Source: a virus. From it: a stretch of 25,904 nucleotides of DNA. Made by a program: the position numbers and the translations under genes. Shown piece after piece: positions 12,011 through 20,220 of this stretch. The notes under the pieces were generated by a model. That model was not told where the DNA came from, made no database searches, and saw only the letters and a list, made by a program, of their open reading frames with translations. The stretch covers positions 1 through 25,904 of the IMG/VR virus record IMGVR_UViG_3300024352_000322; one strand, 5' to 3'. Numbering within the stretch: position 1 is the stretch's first letter; every line of letters begins with the position of its first letter.

Positions 12011-13181
12011 GATCTTCAATCATTCCATCATCATGAAACGGAGTAGGTGCAAAACGTAACCGCTCCGTTCCCACATCTACTGTAGGATAGTTGATAGGCT
12101 GCACATAGATGTTGTATTCGTTTAACAGCATATCTGACACTGCCTTACACTTAACAGCATCGCCTACCAGCACAGGAACGATGTGTGTAGTAGAACATTC
12201 CATGACTCGAATACCGTTGGCATTTAATCTATGCTTGAGTTTTCTAGCACGTTCTTGATGCTTGTCTCGTATTTCATTATGATCTTTAAGATACTTAACT
12301 GCGGCTAGAGCACCAGCACAGGCCACAGGGCTCATTGATGTGGTGAAGATAAATCCAGCAGCTACTGAACGGATGGCATCAATAACATCTGCATCAGCAG
12401 CAATGTAACCGCCCTGGACGCCAAATGCTTTGCCCAGTGTTCCGTTAATGATATCGATTCTATTTTCTAAACCTAGTTCTTCAACTTTGCCGCCACCGTG
12501 TGTGCCGTAAAGTCCCACAGCATGAACTTCGTCGATGTAAGTTATAGCTTGATATTTGTCTGCTAGATCGCAGATCTGCTTGATAGGACTTACATCACCG
12601 TCCATAGAATACACTGACTCAAATACTATACACGGAGTATGTCCTGCTAATTTACTGTGAGCTAATTTGTTTTCTAGATCTTCTAGATCATTATGTTCGA
12701 ATATCTGTTTGGCTGCTCGACTGTGTTGTATGCCTACGATCAAACTGTTATGGTTTTTACTGTCAGAAATAAACTGTATATTTGGCACGATCTTAGCAAG
12801 GCTGATCAGTGTCCATTCGTTGGCCACATATGCTGAACTAAACAGCAGGGCACGACTTTTGTTATGCAGTATGGCTAGTTCGTGTTCTAGAGCCACATGA
12901 TAATGACTATGTCCGCCTATATTTCTAGTTCCGCCAGAACCCGACCCTGTTTGGTCTAGAGCTGTGTGCATGGCATCTAGCACTACTTTGTTCTGCCCCA
13001 TACCTAGATAATCGTTTGAGCACCAATTAACTATAGTTTTAATGTTATAGGGCCCATACCATATAGCTTTGGGGAATTCACCACGCTCGCGAACAATGTC
13101 GTTGAATACACGATATTTGCCGGAATCTTTAAGGTCTTTGATTAATTGTTTGAAAGGTTCTTTGTTGATCATAGTAAACAT
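11961..13181 (-). CDS. hemA: 5-aminolevulinate synthase (ALAS, 406 aa)
   Basis: This PLP enzyme condenses glycine and succinyl-CoA to 5-aminolevulinate, the first step of heme/tetrapyrrole synthesis in alphaproteobacteria. Hallmarks: '[11 protein letters not shown]', '[17 protein letters not shown]', 'DSKNHNS', 'ESVYSMDGD', '[12 protein letters not shown]', the PLP lysine in '[16 protein letters not shown]' (about Lys251) and a C-terminal '[10 protein letters not shown]'. The GGTRNIGG and FTTS motifs favour ALAS over other alpha-oxoamine synthases, and the length matches bacterial HemA (about 407). No Shine-Dalgarno sequence is visible. An ATG at 13172 is equally plausible: a weak late-type box (GTTAAATA) would put +1 three bases before it. 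A frame extension to TTG at 13202 is less likely. Confidence 0.93.
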   Translation of the reverse strand: MFTMINKEPFKQLIKDLKDSGKYRVFNDIVRERGEFPKAIWYGPYNIKTIVNWCSNDYLGMGQNKVVLDAMHTALDQTGSGSGGTRNIGGHSHYHVALEHELAILHNKSRALLFSSAYVANEWTLISLAKIVPNIQFISDSKNHNSLIVGIQHSRAAKQIFEHNDLEDLENKLAHSKLAGHTPCIVFESVYSMDGDVSPIKQICDLADKYQAITYIDEVHAVGLYGTHGGGKVEELGLENRIDIINGTLGKAFGVQGGYIAADADVIDAIRSVAAGFIFTTSMSPVACAGALAAVKYLKDHNEIRDKHQERARKLKHRLNANGIRVMECSTTHIVPVLVGDAVKCKAVSDMLLNEYNIYVQPINYPTVDVGTERLRFAPTPFHDDGMIEDLISALKASFAYHQVQV

Positions 13182-13189
13182 ATTTAACC

Positions 13190-13197
13190 GATAAATA
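13190..13197 (+). promoter_or_regulatory. Late-type promoter box for the virion gene cluster
   Basis: GATAAATA matches T4 late TATAAATA at 7 of 8 positions. Predicted +1 near 13203 gives a 13-nt leader with CGGAG before the ATG at 13216. The box lies in a small CCGAT/ATCGG dyad (13188-13206). Confidence 0.65.
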
Positions 13198-13215
13198 TTC
13201 AATCGGAGATTACAA

Positions 13216-13620
13216 ATGGATATAGTTCAGTTAGACGTTCCTCTTTTTATTAGACTGCTAGAATTAGCTCGTGAAGATATCAAACAAGATGCAGACATAC
13301 ATGATCTTGCACAGAGAGTTATAGAACTCAGCAAGAACGGCCCGGTGGATATGGCACACTATGATGATATTGTCAGCTTCATGCAGAAACAAGGTAAGCC
13401 AGCAATCAAAGACGAAGATTTTTACAATGACGATATTCGCAGATTCCGTCAGATCGTAGACCTAGCAGACAAAGGCGATCCTACTGAATATTCAAACACT
13501 CCCAAAGAAGAATATGCTGCACCAGACGCAGTAACAACTCTAGCAGGTGGTGGGCCAAACAAACCTAAGCACGTTGATGATATACGAGGCAACAGTTTTA
13601 GAATCCACGGAGGAAATTAA
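13216..13620 (+). CDS. Conserved phage protein, probably virion-associated (134 aa)
   Basis: The N-terminal '[20 protein letters not shown]' and '[16 protein letters not shown]' form two helices typical of a small phage family of unknown function. The C-terminal half is polar and Pro/Gly-rich ([12 protein letters not shown]), probably flexible. It heads a run of closely spaced plus-strand genes behind a late-type promoter, the next start being 2 nt after its stop. Structural or assembly role inferred from context only. Confidence 0.7.
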   Translation: MDIVQLDVPLFIRLLELAREDIKQDADIHDLAQRVIELSKNGPVDMAHYDDIVSFMQKQGKPAIKDEDFYNDDIRRFRQIVDLADKGDPTEYSNTPKEEYAAPDAVTTLAGGGPNKPKHVDDIRGNSFRIHGGN

Positions 13621-13621
13621 A

Positions 13622-13846
13622 ATGTCAGCTAACGGAATTTCAACTCTAGCAAATAAAAAACTAAGACAAGAAGCTAAACTAGCTCTAGCTGGACAAGACA
13701 GAGCAGATCAAAATCTTATTGAACCGGGCAGATATGCCGATACAACCGCAGACATTACACAACTACCTACAAAATATAAAGCAGATAATACTGTAGAAGA
13801 TAATCCAAATGTAGGGGGTCTAATTCAGGGCCGCCCATGGGCATAA
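13622..13846 (+). CDS. Small structural-type phage protein (74 aa)
   Basis: The ATG at 13622 has a strong GGAGG 8 nt upstream, and the frame's longer start at 13547 is rejected. The sequence 'ANGISTLANKKLRQEAKLALA' and the C-terminal 'GGLIQGRPWA' match, from memory, a small family in marine T4-like phages located beside structural genes. It is flanked by a likely structural gene 3 nt downstream. Confidence 0.7.
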   Translation: MSANGISTLANKKLRQEAKLALAGQDRADQNLIEPGRYADTTADITQLPTKYKADNTVEDNPNVGGLIQGRPWA

Positions 13847-13849
13847 TCA

Positions 13850-15166
13850 ATGGGCATTCGAAATCCTAACTCAACAAACTACGTCCACAGTGACGAACCC
13901 AATCTCTACGACCTACACAAAGCATTAACCTATGATGCTGAAGGTAAGCCCAGTTTAAGAACACTAGATTCTCAAGCAGGCTACACTAGCAAGAACCGTA
14001 TCAAAATATCAGATTATCAAACTGATTTCTTTAATACATTCCAATACGGTAAAGAAACAGATGTCTGGGATGAAAGCACTACCTTGGGAGGATCAGCTAC
14101 TTGGAATACCAATACCAACTGGGTAGATATGGCAGTGGGCAGCACACAGGGATCTAAGGTAATTCGTCAAACTCGCAATGTGATGAGATATATCCCTGGA
14201 CGCAGTTCTACGCTAACATATGCCGTAAGATTACAAACACCAGTAACAGGCATACGCAGGCGATTAGGCCTTTTTGATGAAAATAACGGATTTTACTTTG
14301 AAGATGCTGGAGTAATAGGTGCCGACGGGCTACCCGAGTATAACGTAGTGGTGCGCACCAGCACATCGGGCGTTCTGACTGAAACTCGGGTTCCTCGCAG
14401 TCAATGGAACGGTGATAAGTTAGACGGAAGTGGAATAGATTCAATAACTGCCGATCCAACAAAATCTCAAATGGTATCATTTGAATATGAATGGTATGGT
14501 GCTGGACAGATAATCATAGGTTGGGTCATTAACGGGTTCACCCATGTTATACATACCTTTAATCACGCTAACATAGCATCTCTGCCCTGGAGCTCGACAC
14601 CTTTCTTGCCTATTAGATTAGAACTAGAGAATCTCACAGGTGTGGCAGGCACCCACTATCTATATCAAGGATCTAACAGCCTTATATCAGAAGGAACAGC
14701 AACTAAACTAGGTATCGCACAGAATATAACTGGTCCTATCACTGGTCGGACTATGGCAAGTGCTAATACATTTTATCCCATACTCAGCATCAGATTAAAA
14801 AGCACAGCCTTAAAAGGTATCGTTCTGCCTACATTCTTTCAAGCGGCCACTTTAGATAATACTTCAGTGTTTTATAAGTTAGTTCGCAACGCCACACTGA
14901 CCGGCGCCAACTTTGTAGACATGCCCGATGCTAACTCATTCACACAATATGATATCTCAGCTACCAGTTACACAGGCGGAGTAGATATTGATTCGGGATT
15001 CGTTATTGGCGGTGGAGGCACAGGTATTAGACTAGATAAAGACACAGTCTATCAAATAGGTAGAGGCAGTCTGGGCACAGTCAGCGATATTCTTACACTG
15101 GCCATAGCATCGCCCAACGCTAACAAATCGGCACTGTCTGCAATGACTTGGATTGAACAGAGATGA
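13850..15166 (+). CDS. Predicted phage structural protein (438 aa)
   Basis: A 438-residue, beta-rich protein with many Thr/Ser/Asn residues. The segment 'QTRNVMRYIPGRSSTLTYAV' (near 105-125), followed by 'GLFDENNGFYFE' (near 140-151), is typical of a virion protein family in cyanophage-like myoviruses: a jelly-roll-like domain that binds or displays on the particle. No enzymatic motif is seen. It follows the small GRPW protein with only 3 nt between and overlaps the next gene by 4 nt. It could be a head decoration, neck or tail-associated protein; which one cannot be read from sequence. Confidence 0.75.
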   Translation: MGIRNPNSTNYVHSDEPNLYDLHKALTYDAEGKPSLRTLDSQAGYTSKNRIKISDYQTDFFNTFQYGKETDVWDESTTLGGSATWNTNTNWVDMAVGSTQGSKVIRQTRNVMRYIPGRSSTLTYAVRLQTPVTGIRRRLGLFDENNGFYFEDAGVIGADGLPEYNVVVRTSTSGVLTETRVPRSQWNGDKLDGSGIDSITADPTKSQMVSFEYEWYGAGQIIIGWVINGFTHVIHTFNHANIASLPWSSTPFLPIRLELENLTGVAGTHYLYQGSNSLISEGTATKLGIAQNITGPITGRTMASANTFYPILSIRLKSTALKGIVLPTFFQAATLDNTSVFYKLVRNATLTGANFVDMPDANSFTQYDISATSYTGGVDIDSGFVIGGGGTGIRLDKDTVYQIGRGSLGTVSDILTLAIASPNANKSALSAMTWIEQR

Positions 15167-15588
15167 CATACAGAAAATATATTAACATAGTAGAAGCAGC
15201 CAACAAGGGCTGTCCTATTGCTACCTATGATATAGATGTTAACCTAAAGAATCGTCAGAAAGCCATAGACGAATATCACTATGGTCCTGCCAATCCAGAC
15301 GAGCCAGAATCATATTGGAAGGATGCTGCCCGTCGTTGGGGCATCACAGAAAAAACAGCTAAAACTATGAAGTGCGGCAATTGTGCTGCCTTTGATGTTA
15401 GCGACAAGATGTGGGCATGTATAGAAGAAGGCATTAAAGGCGACAGCAAAGAAACAGATGCCATGGCTACTATACACCGAGCAGACTTAGGTTACTGTAA
15501 CTTTTTACATTTTAAATGCGCTGGCAATCGTAGTTGCACAGCATGGGTCACTGGAGGAGCGATAGATGACAAAGACAGAACAGAATGA
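15163..15588 (+). CDS. Cys-rich virion-type protein with capsid-targeting-like N-terminus (141 aa)
   Basis: N-terminus MTYRKYINIVE-AANKG has the basic/hydrophobic lead and I-V-E then Ala expected for prohead-protease cutting. The C-terminal half holds six cysteines in 'MKCGNCAAFDVSD', 'WACIEEG', 'GYCNFLHFKCAGNRSCTAW', a spacing compatible with one or two zinc or iron-sulfur sites. I recall similar Cys modules in marine phages, sometimes annotated as iron-sulfur proteins, but the cofactor is unproven. ATGA overlap with the structural gene upstream and a 23-nt overlap with the Cys/His micro-protein downstream. Confidence 0.65.
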   Translation: MTYRKYINIVEAANKGCPIATYDIDVNLKNRQKAIDEYHYGPANPDEPESYWKDAARRWGITEKTAKTMKCGNCAAFDVSDKMWACIEEGIKGDSKETDAMATIHRADLGYCNFLHFKCAGNRSCTAWVTGGAIDDKDRTE

Positions 15589-15712
15589 ATTTTTATGTAA
15601 TCATTGCAGACATCCTGCACACTGCGGACATAGCTGCCTAGACGAAACCTGCGATCACTGTTCAGAGTGCGCCTGTGTTCACTGTCAAGCCAAGCCACAA
15701 GAAGAAGAATAA
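15566..15712 (+). CDS. Cys/His-rich metallothionein-like micro-protein (48 aa)
   Basis: An ATG at 15566, preceded by GGAGGAGCGATAG (a strong Shine-Dalgarno), opens a 48-codon frame with 9 Cys and 6 His. The pattern is LCNHCRHPAHCGHSC, then ETCDHCSECACVHCQ, ending in an acidic PQEEE tail. Repeated C-x2-C and C-x-C spacing is typical of metallothioneins and zinc-cluster peptides. It begins inside the previous gene and its stop overlaps the next start (TAATG), so it is embedded in a coupled operon. Likely binds zinc, copper or cadmium; a role in metal buffering or capsid delivery is speculative. Confidence 0.65.
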   Translation: MTKTEQNEFLCNHCRHPAHCGHSCLDETCDHCSECACVHCQAKPQEEE

Positions 15713-16335
15713 TGTTTCGTAGACATCAAGTAACACTGATGTCAAATCCTTCTTGCACAAAACCTGTAGAAGGTCTAGAAACACAGGACTTCAAATATTA
15801 CGACAAAGACGGATTTGAACTTAATCTAGCAGAACAGAAGTTTTATTCTGCTATGGGTTATCCCATTAACTATCCTATACTAAATCATCGTTGTTGGCAG
15901 GAGCCTTGGTTCGAATTAGAAAAATCTGATCTCGGATTAATACTAGATCATTCTATGTTTTTATGTCGTTGCAATTACGATAGAGAAGCTGTCGATCAAC
16001 TAAAAGAACTAAAAGAACTTATCCCTTCAGCAGATTATCTTTTAAGGACTAAACGTAAATGGGGTTTTGATTTTGCTTTAGATGCTGTCACTGAAGACGG
16101 CACCGTTTATGAAGTTCTGCACGTGGAATATGATCACTGCGACTATGAAACATTTAAGAATCGTATGATCTGTTTTGAATATACTGTTCGACATACTGAT
16201 TGGCAAGATGCAGCTATCCGTATTTGGAACGCTAAAAACAAGTGGGATCATCTACAAGGGTTCGAACAAAATCATTGGAAAGCTGAATATTTGCTCGGAT
16301 GGACAAAAGCTGAGTATACTGAAAAAGCCGTATAA
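15712..16335 (+). CDS. Phage protein of unknown function (207 aa)
   Basis: The ATG at 15712 overlaps the previous stop (TAATG); an alternative ATG at 15739 exists. The product has a Cys/Trp/Tyr-rich centre and 'KWGFDFALDAVTEDGTVYEVLHVEYDHCDY' style alpha/beta sequence near residues 115-145, then 'GFEQNHWKAEYLLGWTKAEY' at the end. I recall related proteins in T4-like cyanophages but no function. No signal, membrane or catalytic motif is recognised. A late-type promoter begins within its last codons. Confidence 0.7.
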   Translation: MFRRHQVTLMSNPSCTKPVEGLETQDFKYYDKDGFELNLAEQKFYSAMGYPINYPILNHRCWQEPWFELEKSDLGLILDHSMFLCRCNYDREAVDQLKELKELIPSADYLLRTKRKWGFDFALDAVTEDGTVYEVLHVEYDHCDYETFKNRMICFEYTVRHTDWQDAAIRIWNAKNKWDHLQGFEQNHWKAEYLLGWTKAEYTEKAV

Positions 16336-16338
16336 ATA
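16331..16338 (+). promoter_or_regulatory. Perfect T4-type late promoter box
   Basis: TATAAATA, 8 of 8. Predicted +1 near 16344 gives a 20-nt leader containing AGGA before the ATG at 16364 (thermonuclease). It overlaps the stop codon of the previous gene. Confidence 0.75.
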
Positions 16339-16363
16339 TACAGAGTTATTTAGGATCCTATAA

Positions 16364-16798
16364 ATGAAAAAACTACTACTATTATTATTGGCAGTGCCCG
16401 CATTAGCACTGGCAGATAAAACACCACAAGGTGTTACTTATGATGCACAAATTTTAAGGGTGAACGACGGCGACACAGTAGTAATCAGTGCGCCGTTTCT
16501 TCCTAAACCGCTTAAGCCAGAACTTGCGATTAGAATCTACGGAGTCGATACTCCAGAAAAAGGATTCAGAGCCCAATGCCCTTCAGAAGATCAACGAGGA
16601 CAAGCCGCCACAGCCTTTACCAAAAACGCTGTCGCTACAACCCAAAAGCATCAAGTTACGCTCTACGGATGGGATAAGTTCGGTGGTCGTGTATTGGGAG
16701 ATATCATACTAAACGGTGTGAGTCTACGATCCGAATTAATACGTAATGGCTTTGCTCGTGAATATTACGGTGAGGCAAAACAAAGTTGGTGTAACTAA
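16364..16798 (+). CDS. Secreted thermonuclease / SNase family nuclease (144 aa)
   Basis: Residues 1-18 (MKKLLLLLLAVPALALAD) are a Sec signal peptide with a probable cut after ALA. The mature part is a staphylococcal-nuclease OB-fold: 'LRVNDGDTVVI' (31-41), 'AIRIYGVDTPEKG' (55-67) with Arg57 and Glu65, and 'DKFGGRVLGDI' (104-114) with Arg109, matching the catalytic Arg/Glu/Arg set and the calcium-binding aspartates. It should degrade DNA or RNA in the periplasm or outside the cell, for nucleotide salvage or exclusion of rival DNA. Late expression is suggested by its promoter. The stop overlaps the next start (TAATG). Confidence 0.9.
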   Translation: MKKLLLLLLAVPALALADKTPQGVTYDAQILRVNDGDTVVISAPFLPKPLKPELAIRIYGVDTPEKGFRAQCPSEDQRGQAATAFTKNAVATTQKHQVTLYGWDKFGGRVLGDIILNGVSLRSELIRNGFAREYYGEAKQSWCN

Positions 16799-17664
16799 TG
16801 AGACAAGAAAGTTATAAAATATTTGCGCAACTGTTAGAAGGTTATGTAGACGAAGCATCTACATCGCTGGATCTTATCTCCGGCAATCCTGGCGGAAAAG
16901 AAGTTATCGTCAAACTACACAAAGATATGCGATTAGCGCACGATCAAGATTATCGTCAGGTAGATAAAATTTCTTGGTCAGAACTAAAGGGTGCTTATCA
17001 AGGAGCATGGGTCATTATCAAAGGTGCTAACGGCACAGGGGCTATCAAAGCTCGAGGCGATACCTACGAAGCTGTGGCCAGCAGTGGCGGGGAAACTAGA
17101 TCAGTTAAAGACAGCCGTGGTGGAAATATATTAGATTTCTTAAAAGGTGAGATTGGAAAACTACAGAAATTTTATGTAGGCAAAGGTTCTAAAGCTGTAG
17201 ATGATAAAAAGAGGAACCGTTCAGATGCACAGGCAGGAACTACAGGTGAAGTTACAGTAGATACACTTACTAAAAAGTTTAAACCTTTGTGGGTTCGTGC
17301 TATCACAGCAGCTATCGCAGACATCAAAGGACACATTGCCAATCAGATCAAAAACGATGCGTTTGATAAAGCAGAAAAGAAACTTAGTCAGGTTAAAACT
17401 TTACAAAATGCTATAGACAGTTTAGAGGCAGGAGATTCGGATGTTCCAGGTAGTGTTTCTCAAGCTATCAACACAGCAGTATTGATGGCAGCTAGTCATC
17501 ATTATCCAGAACAGACTGGTAACATTACCAGAGGTTACAGTAGAGGATTTAATGCAGAACGTTCAGAAGGCCCAAAGCAGTTATTAACAGATATATCCAA
17601 TGGCGATCAAAAGAAACTGGGCACAGTTCTTGGATTCTTTAAAAGGACTTTGATATCAGGATGA
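16798..17664 (+). CDS. Probable internal virion protein with capsid-targeting-like N-terminus (288 aa)
   Basis: N-terminus MRQESYKIFAQLLE-GYVDE reads as a capsid-targeting peptide ending L-L-E before Gly. The rest is Lys/Gly/Ala-rich and soluble, with 'SWSELKGAYQGAWVIIKGANG' near residue 65 and long basic helices (AEKKLSQVKTLQNAIDSLEAG). The predicted basic charge suits packaging with DNA. No known domain is recognised. TAATG coupling to the nuclease upstream and ATGA overlap to the next gene suggest a late operon of internal proteins. Confidence 0.6.
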   Translation: MRQESYKIFAQLLEGYVDEASTSLDLISGNPGGKEVIVKLHKDMRLAHDQDYRQVDKISWSELKGAYQGAWVIIKGANGTGAIKARGDTYEAVASSGGETRSVKDSRGGNILDFLKGEIGKLQKFYVGKGSKAVDDKKRNRSDAQAGTTGEVTVDTLTKKFKPLWVRAITAAIADIKGHIANQIKNDAFDKAEKKLSQVKTLQNAIDSLEAGDSDVPGSVSQAINTAVLMAASHHYPEQTGNITRGYSRGFNAERSEGPKQLLTDISNGDQKKLGTVLGFFKRTLISG

Positions 17665-18788
17665 AATTAAATCAAATCGTATTAGAAGCTAACATAGCAG
17701 CCAAACTCAAAGACCCCAAGATGATCAAGATGTTGACCATTGCTATGCGTCATGACGGCACATTGCCTAAAAATAAAGTAGCAGCACTAGGAACAAAGCC
17801 TGCAGACGATCAAGTCGTTAAGTTATGGAGTGAACTGTTAGACGACAGTCTTAGATCAACAGATTATGGGGACCTAAGTCAAGATGGTAAGTTTGACGAT
17901 TGGCTCACTCGTCTTTATATCAACGGTGTTGTTGACTACGAAGATATCAACGGTGAAGGCGGAGATGCTCTAGGTGCTTGGAAAGCACTGAGCATCCGAG
18001 GTAAGCTCAAAGAGCCACATCAAGATTTCAACAAGTTCAAGAGTCTCAAACAGATACAGCGCATCATACAAGATAGAGAATACCGTAACGAGCTTGCTCG
18101 GATCAAAGATGCCGAAACTATCGAAAAACATAAGCGTGAAAAGAAAGAAACTACCTTAATCGATAACGAGCGTTTTTTAATTACATTGCCTTATAACTAC
18201 GGAGCCTGTTATACATTTAATAATTCTGTTGGTTTCAATGCTAGTTTCTGCACAGGATCTAGTTCAGGCCTACGCTGGTTTGAAAGATATGCTCCGGAAG
18301 GTCCGATCATTTCGATCTTCGATAAAGAGAATCCAGACGATAAGAATGGTAAATGGCAGATGCATGCCCCTACTGGGCAAATGAATAATGGTGATCAAAG
18401 CGATAGTTATTCTAGAGGCGATAAAAAGTTTGCAGAGTTATTTCCAGGATTAATGAAAGAAATCATCAAAGCACTACAGAGTAAAGCCGAAGAAATCAAA
18501 CAGAATTCGGAAAGCATTACAAGAGGTGGTTATGATGTTGCTAAAGCTATTGCTGATATTAAAGATAGGTTACCGGCTTCTTATGCATCTGAGGCACCTA
18601 AGAAAGATGAACCAGAAGAACCCGAACAAGATGCCAATGACGGCCCAGGAACTTATTTGGTAACACAAATAGCTTCAGGAAGAACAGCACGTATCGAAGG
18701 AGAAAATCGAGCTGATGTCCTTCGTAAGCTGACTACACGCTATCCCGATTCTAACGAGGCTGATTATAGAATCGAGAAGCAAAACTAA
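17661..18788 (+). CDS. Probable internal virion protein with a WCT-like core (375 aa)
   Basis: N-terminus MKLNQIVLE-ANIAA resembles a capsid-targeting tail (V-L-E then Ala, a slightly off-consensus site). The central block has 'ASFCTGSSSG', then 'RWFERYAPEGPIISIFDKEN' and 'KWQMHAPTGQMNNGDQSD'. This echoes a phage family in which 'KWCTA...F..Y...GPLYVI.D...KYQFH' is conserved; the function of that family is unknown to me. The C-terminus is a Pro/Glu linker and a small alpha/beta domain. ATGA overlap with the gene before. After its stop comes a structured intergenic stretch. Confidence 0.6.
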   Translation: MKLNQIVLEANIAAKLKDPKMIKMLTIAMRHDGTLPKNKVAALGTKPADDQVVKLWSELLDDSLRSTDYGDLSQDGKFDDWLTRLYINGVVDYEDINGEGGDALGAWKALSIRGKLKEPHQDFNKFKSLKQIQRIIQDREYRNELARIKDAETIEKHKREKKETTLIDNERFLITLPYNYGACYTFNNSVGFNASFCTGSSSGLRWFERYAPEGPIISIFDKENPDDKNGKWQMHAPTGQMNNGDQSDSYSRGDKKFAELFPGLMKEIIKALQSKAEEIKQNSESITRGGYDVAKAIADIKDRLPASYASEAPKKDEPEEPEQDANDGPGTYLVTQIASGRTARIEGENRADVLRKLTTRYPDSNEADYRIEKQN

Positions 18789-18878
18789 CACACTACCTTA
18801 GGACGTTATCGTTACAAGTGTGTGCCCGGCTGCTGGGCAGGGGATTATGGGAGTCGTGCCCCGGAATGGTCCCCTAAG
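18788..18878 (+). ncRNA. Structured RNA candidate with possible pseudoknot
   Basis: Between two plus-strand genes, complementary arms are nested: ACACACT (18788-18794) with AGTGTGT (18817-18823); TGCCC (18823-18827) with GGGCA (18835-18839); GGGGA (18840-18844) with TCCCC (18870-18874); and CTTAGG (18797-18802) in the first loop with CCTAAG (18873-18878), a potential pseudoknot. No known riboswitch is recognised. Together with the A/T-rich 18879-18899 it fills the leader of the amidotransferase-like gene, which lacks a clear ribosome binding site. Confidence 0.5.
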
Positions 18879-18899
18879 TGAGCTTTTACAATTTATATC

Positions 18900-19520
18900 A
18901 TGCACATTGCTATATTTGTTCATCAACCAGCTTGCTCAGTTGATTCAGTTAATGGCATTATAAAATCTCTTTCTCCTCAACATTCCTTTAAATTATTTTC
19001 CAAAGATGAAGTAGAATCTACATTCTTCGATGATGTAGACTGTATTTGTATTCCCGGAGGCATCGGAGATGCAGATAGATTTGATAGCCTAATGAAATAC
19101 AATGAAGAGCATGTTGTTCGATATGTAAAACAAGGAGGCCGCTATCTTGGCATATGCATGGGCGCATATTGGGCAGGACCTGATTACTTTGACCTACTTA
19201 ATAATGTCAAAGTAGAACAGTATATTAGACGACCTAAAACAGATACCCATCGCCCACACCCAAAAGCCATGCCTGTGTTATGGAACGGCGAACAGCATAG
19301 GATGTATTTCTACGACGGTTGTGCATTTGAAGGCACAGGCTTTAAAACAATAGCAACTTATCCTAACATGGATCCTATGGCGATCATTCAAAACCGCATA
19401 GGATTAATAGGCTGTCACCCTGAAAGTAGTCAATACTGGTATAATAAAAAATACCTCGAACCGCATTGGCATCGAGGTATTCATTACAAACTTTTATTAG
19501 AGTTTGTTAACTCTTTCTAA
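18900..19520 (+). CDS. BPL_N / class I glutamine amidotransferase-like protein (206 aa)
   Basis: 'CICIPGGIGDADRFD' (residues 49-63) followed by 'GGRYLGICMGAYWAGPDYF' (79-97) with the nucleophile-elbow Cys, and 'GLIGCHPESSQYW' (168-180) supplying His and Glu, match the BPL_N/DJ-1-like flavour of class I amidotransferase folds. The length is as expected for a stand-alone domain. BPL_N proteins are often found without a known partner; the substrate is unknown. The start is an ATG without a strong Shine-Dalgarno sequence, preceded by the structured RNA. The 3' end overlaps the convergent terC by 14 nt. Confidence 0.8.
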   Translation: MHIAIFVHQPACSVDSVNGIIKSLSPQHSFKLFSKDEVESTFFDDVDCICIPGGIGDADRFDSLMKYNEEHVVRYVKQGGRYLGICMGAYWAGPDYFDLLNNVKVEQYIRRPKTDTHRPHPKAMPVLWNGEQHRMYFYDGCAFEGTGFKTIATYPNMDPMAIIQNRIGLIGCHPESSQYWYNKKYLEPHWHRGIHYKLLLEFVNSF

Positions 19521-20199
19521 ACAAATACTTTTTGTGAAGATGCAATCTTGCCTGATTGTATTGAACAGCAGTAATAACCAATGCAGCTACCCAAGGTAGT
19601 ATTGCGGCCACCCAAGGAACTAATCCTGCCCACCATGCAGCCATTAATGGTTCTTTCATAGCCATTAAGAATGCTACAGCAAATAACACAAATGATCCTA
19701 GAAATACTGTGTCCGGCCAACGTTGTAGTATCTTGCTGACCATGGTAGCACCAAACAATATGATTGGCACACTGATCAACAATCCAGCGGCGACTAAAAT
19801 AAAACTACCATTGGCGGCTGCGGCAATGCCTAAGGCATTGTCTATGCCCATGACAGCATCAGCGACCACAATAGTTCCAATTGCACCCCAGAAGGTGTCC
19901 TTGGCTTCGATGTTGTGTTCGCCGTGATCAAATACCAGTTTCCAGCCAATCCATATCAGTGCTAGAGCACCTATGATCCTAAGTCCTGGGATCATTAATA
20001 GGTATGTTAGTGCCGCAACTGATACAAATCGTATAGCAATGGCTCCGAACGTTCCCCAGAAGATTGCCTTCTTGCGTAAGTGGTCTGGTAATTTGTTAGC
20101 CGCCATTCCGATAACAAGAGCGTTATCACCAGCTAATACAATGTCTATCAAAATGATAGCGAGAAATGCCCAAAGGGCTTGGAGTGTAAAGAGTTCCAT
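19507..20199 (-). CDS. TerC-family membrane transporter, YjbE/YkoY type (230 aa)
   Basis: About seven hydrophobic segments and the two TerC signatures are present: 'IILIDIVLAGDNALVIGMA' (residues 15-33) and 'IVVADAVMGIDNALGIAAAA' (109-128). The paired Asp-Asn residues in membrane helices probably bind metal. Characterised relatives export Mn2+ and help metallate secreted proteins. It is 230 residues, the short YjbE-like form without C-terminal CBS domains. Its leader carries a yybP-ykoY Mn2+ riboswitch, giving an independent hint of Mn2+ export. The ribosome binding site AAAGGAAAATT lies just before the ATG. Unusual in a phage. Confidence 0.9.
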   Translation of the reverse strand: MELFTLQALWAFLAIILIDIVLAGDNALVIGMAANKLPDHLRKKAIFWGTFGAIAIRFVSVAALTYLLMIPGLRIIGALALIWIGWKLVFDHGEHNIEAKDTFWGAIGTIVVADAVMGIDNALGIAAAANGSFILVAAGLLISVPIILFGATMVSKILQRWPDTVFLGSFVLFAVAFLMAMKEPLMAAWWAGLVPWVAAILPWVAALVITAVQYNQARLHLHKKYLFRKS

Positions 20200-20220
20200 A
20201 ATTTTCCTTTAAAAAGTTAT

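Noticed and set aside
19709-20212. Two plus-strand frames inside the TerC gene
   Set aside because: They are mirror frames of a clear TerC membrane protein and lack ribosome binding sites.
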